64,000 nucleotides of DNA from Methylobacterium sp. CB376 (GCF_029714205.1 NZ_CP121648.1:6726001-6790000), one strand, 5' to 3'; positions 9,213-18,426 are shown, counted from the stretch's first letter. A program made the numbers and translations. The notes: generated from the letters alone by a model not told the origin.

Positions 9213-10648
9213 GCCGGCGCCCGCCCTCCCTGCGGCGCGGGCTGATGCTGCGGATGCTCCTGCCCACCGCAGCCCTCGCCCTCGTGCTCGGCCTCGGCGG
9301 CGCCCTCGTCATCCGGGATGTCGTCGAGACGACGCACGACCGTCTCCTCGACGGCTCCGTCCTGGCCATCGCCGAGCGCCTCGCGTTGGACGAGGACAAC
9401 GAGGTGACGGTGGACCTGCCGCGGGTGGCGCTCGGCATGCTGGAGAGCCAAGCGCATGACCGCATCTACTACAGTGTCAGCTACCAGGACCAGCTCGTCA
9501 CGGGCTACCGCGACCTGCCTCGCCCGGCCTCGGAGATGGAGCCCGGCCCGACCCGGCACTGGGACGCGGTGATGCGCGGGGCGCCCGTGCGCGTCGCCGC
9601 GCAGGCGCGGCGGGTCTACGGCAAGCCGGGCTTGGTCCTGGTTCAGGTGGCCGAGACGCGCGATGCGCGACGCACCCTGGAGGCGCGGCTGTTCGGCGGC
9701 CTGTTCGTGCTCGAAGCCGTCCTCCTGGCTCTGGTCGGGGTGCTGACGTGGCACGGGATCAGCCGCGGCCTGGCGCCCCTGGATCATCTCAGCGCCGAGA
9801 TCGACCGGCGGGCGGCGCCCGGCGCGATCAGCCTGCAGCCCCTCGACGCCTCGCGCGTGCCGGCGGAGGCCGCCGCCCCGGTGCTGGCCTTCAACACCCT
9901 GCTCGCCCGGCTGGAGCAGGTCATGGTGGCCGTGCGGCGCTTCACGGCCGACGCCTCGCATCAGATGCGAACGCCGCTCGCAGTGCTGCGCATGCATGTC
10001 GATCTCGCGCGCCGCCACGGCGTCGGCGCGAGCCCCGAAGGCCGCGCCGCGCTCGACGACATCGAGGGCGCGGCTTTGCGCCTGGAGCACCTGCTCGCCC
10101 AACTCCTCGCCCTTGCCCGCGCCGACGAGGACCCAGGCGCGCTCGTGATGACGAATCTGGATCTCGCCGAGGTCGCCGCGACGGTTCTTGCGGACCAGGT
10201 CCCGCGCGCTCTCGCCGCCGGCGTCGAGATCGAATACGAACGGCCGAGCGAAGCCGTCATGGTTCCGGGCCATGCGACCCTGGTCGGCGAGATCCTCGCC
10301 AACATCGTCGACAACGCGATCCGCTACGCCGGGGCCGGCGCCCGGGTGGTCGTGCGCGTGGCGAACGAACCGGGCGGAGCCATTGCCGAGGTTGAGGACG
10401 ACGGGCCGGGAATTGCGCCGCAGCACCGGGAGAAGGTTTTCTCGCGCTTCTATCGGGTCGCCCGGAGTGGCGGCCCGGAGGGCAGCGGCCTCGGCCTCGC
10501 CGTGGTTCGGGCCCTCGCCGACCGGATCGGTGCCGCCGTGACCCTCGGTGACGCTCGCCGAGGCGGATCGGGGCTGCTGGTCAGGATCGTCTTCCCGCCG
10601 GTCCCCATGAAATCCACCGAGACTGGCTCGAAGCAGCCGGACCCTTGA
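9209..10648 (+). CDS. Sensor histidine kinase (TctE-like)
   Basis: A 479-residue membrane kinase. It has a TM helix near residues 15-33, a periplasmic TctE-type N-terminal domain (about 34-160), a second TM helix near 170-190, a HAMP-like linker, and the H-box FTADASHQMRTPLAVLR. The catalytic ATPase domain shows NIVDNAIRYA (N box), EVEDDGPGI (G1), KVFSRFYR (F box) and GSGLGLAVV (G2). Together with the upstream regulator and the divergent binding protein it forms a compact sensing unit. Confidence 0.95.
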   Translation: MSRRPPSLRRGLMLRMLLPTAALALVLGLGGALVIRDVVETTHDRLLDGSVLAIAERLALDEDNEVTVDLPRVALGMLESQAHDRIYYSVSYQDQLVTGYRDLPRPASEMEPGPTRHWDAVMRGAPVRVAAQARRVYGKPGLVLVQVAETRDARRTLEARLFGGLFVLEAVLLALVGVLTWHGISRGLAPLDHLSAEIDRRAAPGAISLQPLDASRVPAEAAAPVLAFNTLLARLEQVMVAVRRFTADASHQMRTPLAVLRMHVDLARRHGVGASPEGRAALDDIEGAALRLEHLLAQLLALARADEDPGALVMTNLDLAEVAATVLADQVPRALAAGVEIEYERPSEAVMVPGHATLVGEILANIVDNAIRYAGAGARVVVRVANEPGGAIAEVEDDGPGIAPQHREKVFSRFYRVARSGGPEGSGLGLAVVRALADRIGAAVTLGDARRGGSGLLVRIVFPPVPMKSTETGSKQPDP

Positions 10649-10881
10649 CGCCGTCCCGGGCCGGCGTGGTTGACATGTCGTTCGCCCCGCTCCCACGACC
10701 GTGGGAAATCGAGGGCCCGCTTCGCGGGAGCTCGAAAGGTCCCTGCCGGATTGCAAGCGGCCAGTGCGGCGGCACCGATCGAAGGTCTGCTCCCGGCGCG
10801 TTGCCGACCCACGACCGATCGACGGCAGACCGTGCGTTCGCATCGTCCGCGGCCTGCTCGACGGGCCGCAGCGTCAAGCCT
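10649..10881. other. Intergenic stretch with hairpin and short repeat
   Basis: No gene is visible. A small CCCGC-TTC-GCGGG hairpin lies about 70 bp after the kinase stop and may help end transcription. A 33-bp motif at 10757-10789 (GCGGCCAGTGCGGCGGCA and on to GAAGGTCTG) recurs with a few changes at about 31437-31468. Confidence 0.4.
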
Positions 10882-11768
10882 AGGATGTGAACCGAACCAA
10901 GGTGTTGCAGGGCCTATAGTTTTGTGATTCAGGGCCGTCGCTTGCCGCATGCAGGCGGCGATGGCGGACCTGTTCTGGCTCTCGGACGAGCAGTGGGCGG
11001 TGATCGCACCGTCCATGCCCACAAACCAGCCCGGCCCCGAGCGCGAGGACGATCGCCGGATCATCGCCGGCATCCTGCACGTGCTCACTTCCGGATGCGC
11101 TGGCGCGATGGCCCGGCCGCGTATGGACACCCCACCACGGTCTACAACCGCTTCACCAGGTGGTCGCGGCGCGGCTTCTGGACGGCGATGCTGGCGGCCC
11201 TGGCCAAAGCCGGGTGGTCGGGCGAGGCGGCCGCCCTCCATGCGGCCTGCGTCAAAGCCCAGCGCTCGGCTCACGGGGGCAAAGGGGAGCGACAGCGCAG
11301 GCCATCGGCCCTTCGCGGGGTGGTCAGACGACCAAGATCCACGCGCTCGTCGACGTGCTCGGCCGCCCCGGTGTCCTCCTGCTGACGCCGGGCGACGCCA
11401 GCGACGGGCGGACCGCCCCGGCGGTGCTGGTCGAGGCCCCCGGCCGGAGCCGCCGCCTGATCGCCGACGACAAGGGCTGCGACGCCGATCGGCTGCGGGC
11501 TGATCTGCGGGAGAAGAGCATCACCCCAGTCATCCCCGGCACCCGCCCGGCACCCGCCCGGCACCCGCCCGGCACCCGCGCCCGCACGCGCGCGCTTCGC
11601 CACGACAAGCGCCGCTCCCGTGACCGCTGGCGCATCGAGGCCGCCTTCTGCCGTCTCAAGGACTTCCGCCGGATCGCCACCCGCGACGACGAGCTCGCCC
11701 GCAACTTCGCTTCCGCGCTCGCCCTCGCGGCTGTCGTCGCGTTCTGGTGCCGATTGAGTCCTGACCCT
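10882..11768 (+). mobile_element. IS5-family insertion sequence, degenerate
   Basis: An 887-bp element with recognisable but mutated ends: left AGGATGTGAACCG, right complement AGGGTCAGGACTCAATCGG. It carries one transposase reading region broken by frameshifts. The two other copies in the window share the left-end leader CCAAGGTGTTGCAGGG (630-776) or the right end GACTCAATCGGCACCAGAAC (33013-33853). An 11-bp unit (ACCCGCCCGGC) repeated about three times near 11540-11575 looks like replication slippage inside the transposase region. Confidence 0.75.
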
Positions 11769-11810
11769 GGCACAGCTTGCATGAGACGCGGGCCTGACCG
11801 GCAGCCCTGA
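10949..11810 (+). pseudogene. IS5-family transposase, two frameshifts
   Basis: The reading begins MADLFWLSDEQW in frame 2. It shifts to frame 1 near 11097 (one C missing relative to the third IS copy) giving HPTTVYNRFTRWSRRGF, then to frame 3 near 11285 giving TTKIHALVDVLGRPG, LIADDKGCDAD and RWRIEAAFCRLKDFRRIATR. Those three blocks hold the D, D and E of the DDE catalytic domain. The last frame runs past the element end, so the natural stop is lost too. Not expected to be active. Confidence 0.75.
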
Positions 11811-11965
11811 TCACGCTCGACCGGGCAGGGAGAAACCCGGGCCCGCGCCTCACCACTTGATCACGAGCCCGCCCATGCCAGCCGCGCTGCCGATCATCTA
11901 CGCCTTCCTGCAGGACGGGCCGTCCCGCGCCTGGGCACTGCGCGACGTGGCGGGATAGACCGCGA

Positions 11966-12208
11966 TCACGCCAAGCTGTCGAGATCGACCCGGGCTTGCT
12001 TTCGGGAAGCCAGGGCACCTCTAAACCATTCTGGCATCGGCAGAGTCTTGCGCTCGGCAGCCCATATTTCCTTAATGGCTTCCTGAACACGATTAAGGTC
12101 TTTTGAGAAAAACTCGAGAGACTGAGGCCCGGGAATTGCCTCTCGCGCAGTAAAAATCCCATTCTCTTGCCGAATGTAGTGTGCGCAGTAGATTGAATCT
12201 CGCTTCAT
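11966..12208 (-). CDS. Small hypothetical protein
   Basis: An 80-residue soluble protein, charged and aromatic-rich (IYCAHYIRQENGIFTARE), with no signal peptide or TM segment. A weak AAGGAA precedes the ATG. Base composition is lower in G+C than the neighbours, consistent with acquired DNA beside the IS5 copy. I do not recognise the family. Balanced amino-acid composition makes it more likely real than a shadow frame. Confidence 0.5.
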   Translation of the reverse strand: MKRDSIYCAHYIRQENGIFTAREAIPGPQSLEFFSKDLNRVQEAIKEIWAAERKTLPMPEWFRGALASRKQARVDLDSLA

Positions 12209-12250
12209 TCCTTAATTCTCCCGCCACATTGGCAACGGCGCTCAACGAGA

Positions 12251-12276
12251 AAGGGTCTGGACGTGTCCAGGCCCTT
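12251..12276 (-). terminator. Rho-independent terminator of the OxlT gene
   Basis: A 12-base stem (12251-12262 with 12265-12276, one G-T pair) and 2-base loop follow the OxlT stop by about 40 bp. On the minus strand the hairpin is followed by CTTTCTCGTT. This is the best intrinsic terminator in the first 15 kb. Confidence 0.65.
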
Positions 12277-12314
12277 CCCGTTGCTTGCTCGTGCCTACGA
12301 TTGCCCGGAGGCTG

Positions 12315-13628
12315 TCAGGCGACCGCGACCTTGGTGCCGGCCGGCAACTCCGCATCGGTCTGCGCATTGGTGACGACGCGCTTGCGCCAAGGCTTCAGCA
12401 CCGCGATGGCGAGGATCGAAGCCAGGATGTTGGCTCCGGCCGCCGCGAGAAATACGCCGTCCCAATTGCCCGTGCTCTGCTGCAGGTAGTTGGCGAACGG
12501 CACGAGCAGCGCCGCAGTCCCCTTTGCCGTGTAGAGCAGCCCGGCGTTCGTCGCCGCGAACTTGGAGCCGAACGTGTCGGTGCAGGTCGAGGGGAATAGC
12601 GAGTAGATTTCACCCCAGGCAAAGAACACGAAGCCCGACAGGAGGACGAACCACAGCGGATCATGTCCCCACAGGTACAGCATGTAGATGCCAAACCCCT
12701 CCATGGCGAAGGCGATGAACATCGTGTTCTCGCGACCGATCTTGTCCGAGACCCAGCCGAAGAAGGGACGGGTCAGACCGTTGAGCACGCGGTCGATCGT
12801 CGCCGCAAAGGTGATGGCCACCATCGTAACACCGAGGATCGTCACCGGCACCTTGTCGACGTGGATATCGGCCGCGATTGGCTTCAGGTTCGCGGTGATC
12901 ATGAGGCCGCCTGCGCCGACGATGACGAACATGAAGTACATCAGCCAGAAAATCGGCTGACGAACCACTTCACTGGGCGTGTAGTTGCGCCGAGATTGGA
13001 GATTGGCGGTGCTCGTCACCTCCGGAACTTGGCCCTTGCGCGGAGACGCCAGGAAGAAGGCGAGGGCGGCAACGATCACGCCCTGACCAATGCCGAAGTT
13101 GAGGAAGGCAGCTTGGAAGCCCTTGTCGGCAATCATCCACTGAATAGGCGCCACCGTGAGCGCCGAGCCGGCGCCGAAGCCTGCTGCGGTGATACCGGCG
13201 GCCAGACCACGCTTGTCCGGGAACCACTTCAGGGCATTGCCCACGCAGGTTCCGTAGACGGCGCCAGCTCCCAGACCCGCGATGACCTGACCAACGTAGA
13301 ACATGTTGAGGCCTGTCGCGTAAGCGTTGATCACCCAGCCGACGCCGCAGAGCACGCCACCGAACAGGACCACGATCTTCGGGCCGTACTTGTCGACGAA
13401 CCAGCCCTCGACGGGCACGAGCCAGGTCTCGAACAGGACAAAAAGGGTGAAAGCCCATTGGATCGCGGCGCGATCGAAGCCGAATGTTTTCTGGATTTCG
13501 GGTACGAAGAAAGTCCAGCCGTACTGCAGGTTGGCGATCATGACCATGCAGACGACGCCAAGCACCAGCTGCATCCAGCGATAGCTGTCAGATACTCTGT
13601 TGGTAGTTATGGGTGTAGAGGTCGGCAT
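12315..13628 (-). CDS. oxlT: Oxalate/formate antiporter, MFS
   Basis: A 437-residue, 12-helix major facilitator of the OFA family: YRWMQLVLGVVCMVMIANLQYGWT at the first helix, KYGPKIVVLFGG, GTCVGNALKWFPDKRGLAAGI, and the C-terminal half with FFGWVSDKIGR and LLYTAKGTAALLVP, whose Lys corresponds to the buried substrate-binding Lys of Oxalobacter OxlT. It exchanges oxalate for formate, which would feed oxalyl-CoA metabolism. The ATG at 13628 follows GAGGAA; an upstream in-frame ATG at 13763 adds a Pro/Cys-rich non-family tail. No oxalyl-CoA decarboxylase or formyl-CoA transferase gene lies in the window. Confidence 0.9.
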   Translation of the reverse strand: MPTSTPITTNRVSDSYRWMQLVLGVVCMVMIANLQYGWTFFVPEIQKTFGFDRAAIQWAFTLFVLFETWLVPVEGWFVDKYGPKIVVLFGGVLCGVGWVINAYATGLNMFYVGQVIAGLGAGAVYGTCVGNALKWFPDKRGLAAGITAAGFGAGSALTVAPIQWMIADKGFQAAFLNFGIGQGVIVAALAFFLASPRKGQVPEVTSTANLQSRRNYTPSEVVRQPIFWLMYFMFVIVGAGGLMITANLKPIAADIHVDKVPVTILGVTMVAITFAATIDRVLNGLTRPFFGWVSDKIGRENTMFIAFAMEGFGIYMLYLWGHDPLWFVLLSGFVFFAWGEIYSLFPSTCTDTFGSKFAATNAGLLYTAKGTAALLVPFANYLQQSTGNWDGVFLAAAGANILASILAIAVLKPWRKRVVTNAQTDAELPAGTKVAVA

Positions 13629-13876
13629 TGTTGTTTCCTCGATTGTTGCGATGTCTTTTATTGTTGTTGCTTGACAGATTCGGGGGAGACAAGCCCCACA
13701 GGTGGGCGGCAGACCTGGACAGTGTTCAGCCAGACCGGCTGTTGGTGGTGGCTGCCGAGACAAGGGCGAAGTTGCTTGCCGACTATCGCGTTCGATCGGG
13801 TCGGCTTGGTCAAGTGAGGTGTCGCAAGCGACGGTCAGGCCGAGCTGGCAACGGCCCGTAGCTTCAGCCTGCTTCT

Positions 13877-13896
13877 GATATATTGTATACCAGCAT
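13877..13896. promoter_or_regulatory. Candidate GntR-type operator
   Basis: TGATATATTGTATACCAGCA contains a near-palindrome centred on GTATAC, the form recognised by many FCD-type GntR regulators (TTGTATACAA-like). It is strikingly AT-rich for this replicon and lies about 250 bp upstream of the OxlT start. No GntR gene is in the window, so this is only a candidate. Confidence 0.3.
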
Positions 13897-14220
13897 CGCT
13901 GCGAATCCGGCGCTCGTCAAGAGCATGCTGCATTTTTTTGCTCCTGCACCGGTAAGCCGCTCGCCGGAGAATGCACGATGGTGCAGCCACGCTGGTGCAG
14001 CAAAGCGGTATCCTCGGTCGCGCGCAGGGCGTGGGGCTGCCGCGAGAATGTCGACACGGGCGACGTCGCCCAGCCTTCTCGCGATCGACGTGGCCGTGCG
14101 ATCCCGTCCGTGCCCGTCGCGCAAGTCCAGCACGGGCGTCCCGCAGGCGGGGCGACCTGCATGATACGGAAGGGCACAGTGGGGGGACGGGTCGGGCCGT
14201 CAGCCTCGTCATGTCCGCTG

Positions 14221-14380
14221 TCATCCGACATCCGGTTGATTGCTTCGCAATGCGGATGTCGGCGTCGCTCAGGCGCCGCGCGGGCTTGTGATCCGGTTGA
14301 TGGCTTCGCCGTCTCCCATTTCGGCCATGCGGATGTCGGCTTCGCTCAGGCGCCGCGCTCAGGCGCCGCGCCTGAGCGAA
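14221..14380 (-). repeat. Dispersed intergenic repeat family 1, copy B (two units)
   Basis: Two adjacent units on the minus strand: the first truncated (CATCCGGTTGATTGCTTCGC, then GCGGATGTCGGCGTCGCTC), the second fuller (ATCCGGTTGATGGCTTCGCC to GGCCATGCGGATGTCGGC). They are followed by a doubled CTCAGGCGCCGCG. The same doubled block is seen in the copy at 36999-37084. Confidence 0.75.
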
Positions 14381-14629
14381 GCCCCAATCCGCCATCCCGA
14401 AGGGATCGAGCGGATTTGGTATGACGCCTGCTTGAGACCCTCCTCGGCCATGGGGAGGTCCACGCGCAGGCAAACTCATCGACTTGAACGACCGGGTCCG
14501 GCTCATGTGGGACGACGACGTACAGGGGCGACGGCCGGAATGAGGACCGTTGCCTATCGCGTCCTCAATTGATCCCCTGCGCGGGCAGCGCTGGCACCGG
14601 TAACCCAGCGCGACGGTCTGGCTGCGGCG

Positions 14630-15364
14630 TCACAGTGACACGATTGTGCTGGCGGCCAGGTAGATGCCGAGCACGAGCAGCGCGATCAGGAACCACCGTC
14701 GGAACCCCTCCGGGTCCAGCCGCTGGCGGACCACTTGGCCCACGAACATGCCCGCGAAGGCAGTTCCCATGGCGACAAGCCCGGGCAGGGCGGTCGAGGC
14801 GTTGAGAAGGCCCACGCTCGTGAGATTGAACGCCTGCGCGAAGGTTGCCACCGTGAAGAATACGCCGAGCGCCTGCACCAGCTCGTCTTTCTCCAGGCCG
14901 ATCGACTGCAAGTACGGCATCGACGGAATGACCTGAATGCCGGTGGCGGCTGAGATCACACCCGTGAGAAGGCCGACAATGCCGCCGACCCATTTCTCAT
15001 TCCGGGGTGCTGTCCGGATCTGCAGTCGCGTCAGCCCGAGCCCAGCATAGATCACCAGCAGGAGCCCTAGCACGATCGTGGCGTAGCGCGCGTAGGGGCC
15101 CGCCATCAACGCGCCGGCTCCCCAGATCGCGACGCCGGTCCCGAGGAGCAGCGGCCACAGCCTGCGCAGAATGCTGCCCAGGTACGGCCCGGCGAAGGTC
15201 TGCCAGATGTTGGTGACGATGGCGGGCACGATAACGATGGTCAGGGCCTGCAGCGGCGTCATTGCGACAGCGAGTAGGCCCATCGACACTGTCGGCAGCC
15301 CGAGGCCGATTACGCCCTTCACGAAGCCGGCAATGCCGAATACGGCGGCGATGAGGAAGAGCAT
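14630..15364 (-). CDS. TauE/SafE (TSUP) family anion exporter
   Basis: A 244-residue membrane protein (261 if the upstream ATG at 15415 is used) with about eight hydrophobic segments and the family's duplicated half: FVKGVIGLGLPTVSMGLL near the N-terminus and GIVGLLTGVISAATGIQVIPSMPYL after the central loop. The family exports sulfite, sulfoacetate or other organosulfonates; the substrate here is unknown. Neither candidate start has a good ribosome binding site. I prefer the shorter because it begins directly with the first TM helix. Confidence 0.85.
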   Translation of the reverse strand: MLFLIAAVFGIAGFVKGVIGLGLPTVSMGLLAVAMTPLQALTIVIVPAIVTNIWQTFAGPYLGSILRRLWPLLLGTGVAIWGAGALMAGPYARYATIVLGLLLVIYAGLGLTRLQIRTAPRNEKWVGGIVGLLTGVISAATGIQVIPSMPYLQSIGLEKDELVQALGVFFTVATFAQAFNLTSVGLLNASTALPGLVAMGTAFAGMFVGQVVRQRLDPEGFRRWFLIALLVLGIYLAASTIVSL

Positions 15365-15666
15365 GGTGGAGAGCCCGGCTGAAGGTCCTGACGCGCGACC
15401 CAAATTCCACGTCATAGCGCGGGGCGCCGTAGATTGATGCAGCGAACGACCATCATCCTGGCAGGCTCATGGACGGTCGGCTGCAGCAGAGCATGGCCGA
15501 TTGCGGCCCGTCCGCTTCGGGGTCCCTGGCCAGGGTAAGCGGACGTTCGAGGCGGCTCCGGCGAAGGCCTCGGAGTGACCCTTCGCGGACATTTGGCTTG
15601 CCGCCTCCGAAGGTCCGGATGGGGTGGGAAGCGGCTGCTCCCTGATAGTGCGCGGAGGGTCCGAGC

Positions 15667-16113
15667 TCACCGCCGGATCAGGATGACGCCGCCGATCAAG
15701 AGAGCGATCCCAATCAACCGCGGTGGGTCGATCGCACGCTGGGCGAGGCCCATCCATCCGAAGTGGTCCGCCGTCACCGAGGCGAGCATCTGGCCGGTGA
15801 CGAGGAGCGCGATGAATGTCGCGGCCCCGAGTTGCGGCACAAGGAAGATCGCGAGGCCGATGAAGATCGCCCCGAACAGGCCACCGCTCCATGTCCACCA
15901 CGGGATGCGGGTCGCGACGCCCGCCGCGGGGACCGGATCGCGCAGGGCAAGGGCGAGCAATGCCATGCAAGCCACTCCGACCGCGTAGCTCGCGAAACCG
16001 GACCACGCGGCCGAGTTGAGAGACGCGCGCAGGTTCGCGTTTAGCACCTGCTGGACGACGATGCTGACCCCCGCTGCGATGGCAAGGGCCGAGGGGAGTA
16101 GGACGTGGAGCAT
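15667..16113 (-). CDS. YdcZ/DUF606 family DMT transporter
   Basis: 148 residues, five TM helices: ALAIAAGVSIVVQQVLNANLR at the start, WWTWSGGLFGAIF, LGAATFIALLVTGQMLAS. This is the half-size DUF606 membrane protein of the drug/metabolite superfamily, usually acting as a pair or dimer. It is divergent from a LysR regulator 114 bp away, a typical regulator-exporter arrangement. A second family member lies at 23655-24101. Confidence 0.85.
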   Translation of the reverse strand: MLHVLLPSALAIAAGVSIVVQQVLNANLRASLNSAAWSGFASYAVGVACMALLALALRDPVPAAGVATRIPWWTWSGGLFGAIFIGLAIFLVPQLGAATFIALLVTGQMLASVTADHFGWMGLAQRAIDPPRLIGIALLIGGVILIRR

Positions 16114-16227
16114 GATCTTCAGACAGTCTCAGGCGCGACTTCGGCGCACCGCGGGTGGGCACATTGACAACCACCATTCACCCATGCCGTCAAATGCCCT
16201 GATCTGACTTCTCGATGCACGCGGGGC

Positions 16228-17136
16228 ATGATGAACCCAGCCCATCTCGACCTCTTCCGCGCCGTGCTGCGTCACGGCGGGATGACGAGGGCGGCTGCCG
16301 CCCTCGGCGTCGGCCAACCGCACGTGAGCCGCGCCATCGCGCAGCTTGAGGCCGACCTCGGCTTCGCTCTCTTCGTCCGCGGTCATGGCAGCGCGTCGCC
16401 GACCCCGGAGGGAGAAGCCTTCGCGCGTGAGGTCGAACGCACCTGCGCCGGGCTCGAACACCTGCACCACGCCGCGCGCCAGATCCGGGACCTCGGCACC
16501 GGGCCGCTGCGCGTGGCCTGTCAGCCCTCCCTGGCGGCCCGCCTGCTGCCGCGCGCCATCCGGCGGTTGAGCGCCGAGCATCCAGGTGCGCGGGTCGCGC
16601 TCCACGTGCCGAGCCCCGACACGATCTGGTCCTGGGCCTCCTCGGGGCAGTGTGACATCGGCCTCGTTCGGCCCCGTCCAGGCTACGCGGGGGTGACGGG
16701 CGAGCCCTTCCTGACGGTCGAGGCAGTCTGCGCGCTGCGGCGGGACCACGCCCTGAGCCGCAAGCGGGTGATCACGGCGCACGACCTCGCGGGCGAACCC
16801 ATGGTGGCGGGCGGTCCCGGTATGTTCCAGCAGGCCATCGAAGACACCTTCGCGCGGGCGGGCATCGAACTGCGTTCGGTCTTGATGGCTCAATACACCG
16901 CTGCGCGGTGCGGCCTCGTGGCGGAAGGTCTGGGCGTCGCCATCGTCGATCCGATCCCTGCACGTGATCTCGTCGGCCTACCGATCGTGTTGCGGCCGTT
17001 TCGGCCGCGCGTGCTCATTGAGACGCTACTGATCCGACCGGCCGGACGACCGCCGGGTCACCTCGTTGAACGTCTCATCGGCTTTCTGCACTCGGAGCGG
17101 GATGCGCTCTCTTTCCGAGCAGCAACATCCGAGTAG
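16228..17136 (+). CDS. LysR-family transcriptional regulator
   Basis: 302 residues. N-terminal winged helix (LDLFRAVLRHGGMTRAAAALG, QPHVSRAIAQLEADLGFALFVR) and a C-terminal substrate-binding domain beginning near residue 90 (GPLRVACQPSLAARLLPRAI). Start ATG at 16228 or 16231. The 114-bp divergent gap to the YdcZ-type gene contains TTGACA near 16164 and is the likely shared control region. Inducer unknown. Confidence 0.9.
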   Translation: MMNPAHLDLFRAVLRHGGMTRAAAALGVGQPHVSRAIAQLEADLGFALFVRGHGSASPTPEGEAFAREVERTCAGLEHLHHAARQIRDLGTGPLRVACQPSLAARLLPRAIRRLSAEHPGARVALHVPSPDTIWSWASSGQCDIGLVRPRPGYAGVTGEPFLTVEAVCALRRDHALSRKRVITAHDLAGEPMVAGGPGMFQQAIEDTFARAGIELRSVLMAQYTAARCGLVAEGLGVAIVDPIPARDLVGLPIVLRPFRPRVLIETLLIRPAGRPPGHLVERLIGFLHSERDALSFRAATSE

Positions 17137-17168
17137 GACCTGATGCACAGCGGGGCAGGGTCCGCAAA

Positions 17169-17350
17169 GGGTCGAGGCTGTGTGGAAACGCAAAGGCGGC
17201 AGAAGGATCTTCCCTCGATAACCCTGGGCAGCGCCGGAATAGGCACCCAGCTGACATCTCGGCCGCCATCCAGGATGCTCGGATAACGGCTGTGTAGAAG
17301 ATTATTCTCCGATTTCGGAGCGCGCCTGAGTTTTCACACGGCCTCGACCC
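17169..17350. mobile_element. MITE-like element with 21-bp terminal inverted repeats
   Basis: Ends GGGTCGAGGCTGTGTGGAAAC (17169-17189) and the complement of GGGTCGAGGCCGTGTGAAAAC (17330-17350) match at 19 of 21 positions and bound a 182-bp segment with no transposase. The repeat resembles termini I associate with IS1182/IS5-type elements in methylobacteria (recollection, not checked). Probably an internally deleted IS that could be mobilised in trans. It explains most of the 320-bp gap between the LysR gene and the binding-protein gene. Confidence 0.6.
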
Positions 17351-17459
17351 CAAGCGGACGTTGAAGCCGCTACCGACGAAGGTTTGCTTGGGGGTGGCCA
17401 GCGGAAGTTCGATGTCTGGAGGCAAGGTCAGCCGATACCGTGCCGAACCCGGACCCGAG

Positions 17460-18356
17460 TCAGAACTCGACTGAGTCACTCGGGTGCGCGACCCGCTGTT
17501 TCAGAGCATCGGACATCGGGAAGTTCAGGTTCTCGTTGCGGGGCGGGATCGGGCTCTCGAACCACTTGGCGTAGAGCCTGGTGAACGCTCCTGAGGCCAT
17601 CATGTCCTTCAGGACGCCATCCGCAAGCGCCTTGAGTTCCACGTCGTCCCTGGGCAACATCAGACCGTACGGCACCAAGGTGTAGGTTTCGGGCAGGAAG
17701 GCGAAGGCGGCGGGATCGGGTGTGCGAGCCTTCAGGCTGGCGAGCAAGATGTCATCCTCCATGAAAGCCGCGGCACGCCCACTCTGAAGCGTCAGCATGG
17801 ACTCGCCGTGATCCTTGGCCTGGATGACGTTGAAAGTGCCGCCCTTGGCCTTGATGCCAAACGCGAAGCCGACCGCGTTCGAGCCCTGCGTGGCGACGAC
17901 GGTTTTGCCGTCGAGATCCTTCACATCGTGTATGCCGGATGAGACCTTGGTCAACCACCGGGCCGATGACACGAAGATCGCGACCGTGAAGGCGACCTGC
18001 TTGAGCCGGGCGACGCTGCTGGACGTGGCGCCGCACTCCATGTCGATGGTCCCGTTCTGGATGAGCGGGATGCGATTGGTGGAGTCGACCGGCTGGAGCT
18101 TGACCGCAAGGGTGTCGAGCTTGAGGTCACTTTTGATCTTGGCCACGACCTGAGCGCACAGGTCGAGGGAGAAGCCGACCGGCTTCTGGTCCGTACCGAG
18201 ATACGAGAACGGGATCGAAGCCTCGCGATAGCCGAGTGTCACGCTGCCGTTGCTTTTGATCTTCGTCAGCGTCGGGCTCTCCGCGGAGGCCACGGTCGTG
18301 GCGAAGCTGAGGACGAGCGCGCAGGACACTCGTCTGAAAACGCGACCTGGGACCAT
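17460..18356 (-). CDS. Amino-acid ABC transporter binding protein (glutamate/aspartate type)
   Basis: A 298-residue secreted protein: Sec signal peptide ending TVASAES, then a family-3 binding domain (LTKIKSNGSVTLGYREASIPFSYL, PVGFSLDLCAQVV, IPLIQNGTIDMECG, MLPRDDVELKALADGVLKDMM). Closest in pattern to GltI/PEB1-type glutamate/aspartate proteins. The ATG at 18356 is preferred because GAGGAGA sits 6-7 bases before it. No permease genes adjoin; the next gene upstream is a class V aminotransferase, so both may serve one amino-acid pathway. Confidence 0.85.
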   Translation of the reverse strand: MVPGRVFRRVSCALVLSFATTVASAESPTLTKIKSNGSVTLGYREASIPFSYLGTDQKPVGFSLDLCAQVVAKIKSDLKLDTLAVKLQPVDSTNRIPLIQNGTIDMECGATSSSVARLKQVAFTVAIFVSSARWLTKVSSGIHDVKDLDGKTVVATQGSNAVGFAFGIKAKGGTFNVIQAKDHGESMLTLQSGRAAAFMEDDILLASLKARTPDPAAFAFLPETYTLVPYGLMLPRDDVELKALADGVLKDMMASGAFTRLYAKWFESPIPPRNENLNFPMSDALKQRVAHPSDSVEF

Positions 18357-18426
18357 GGCCATTCTCCTCTCGATGAGTGCAGCCCCCTTCCGGGCGCCGT
18401 GCTGGGGGTGGGGACGCTCTGGCGGG

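Larger units (their letters stand above)
13629..14629. other. One-kilobase gene-poor stretch
   Basis: No convincing gene. It holds the OxlT promoter region, a candidate GntR-type site (13877-13896), two units of dispersed repeat family 1 (14221-14380) and otherwise frames with shadow-like composition. It may be where neighbouring oxalate genes were lost; no remnant I can name is left. Confidence 0.4.

Noticed and set aside
11540..11580. Short repeats that might be a CRISPR array.
   Set aside because: Units are 11 bp with no spacers and lie inside a transposase pseudogene. No cas genes in the window.
13835..14506. Minus-strand frame of 223 codons between OxlT and the TSUP gene.
   Set aside because: It runs through the dispersed repeat units and has low-complexity Arg/Ser/Ala content. 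No ribosome binding site or family pattern.
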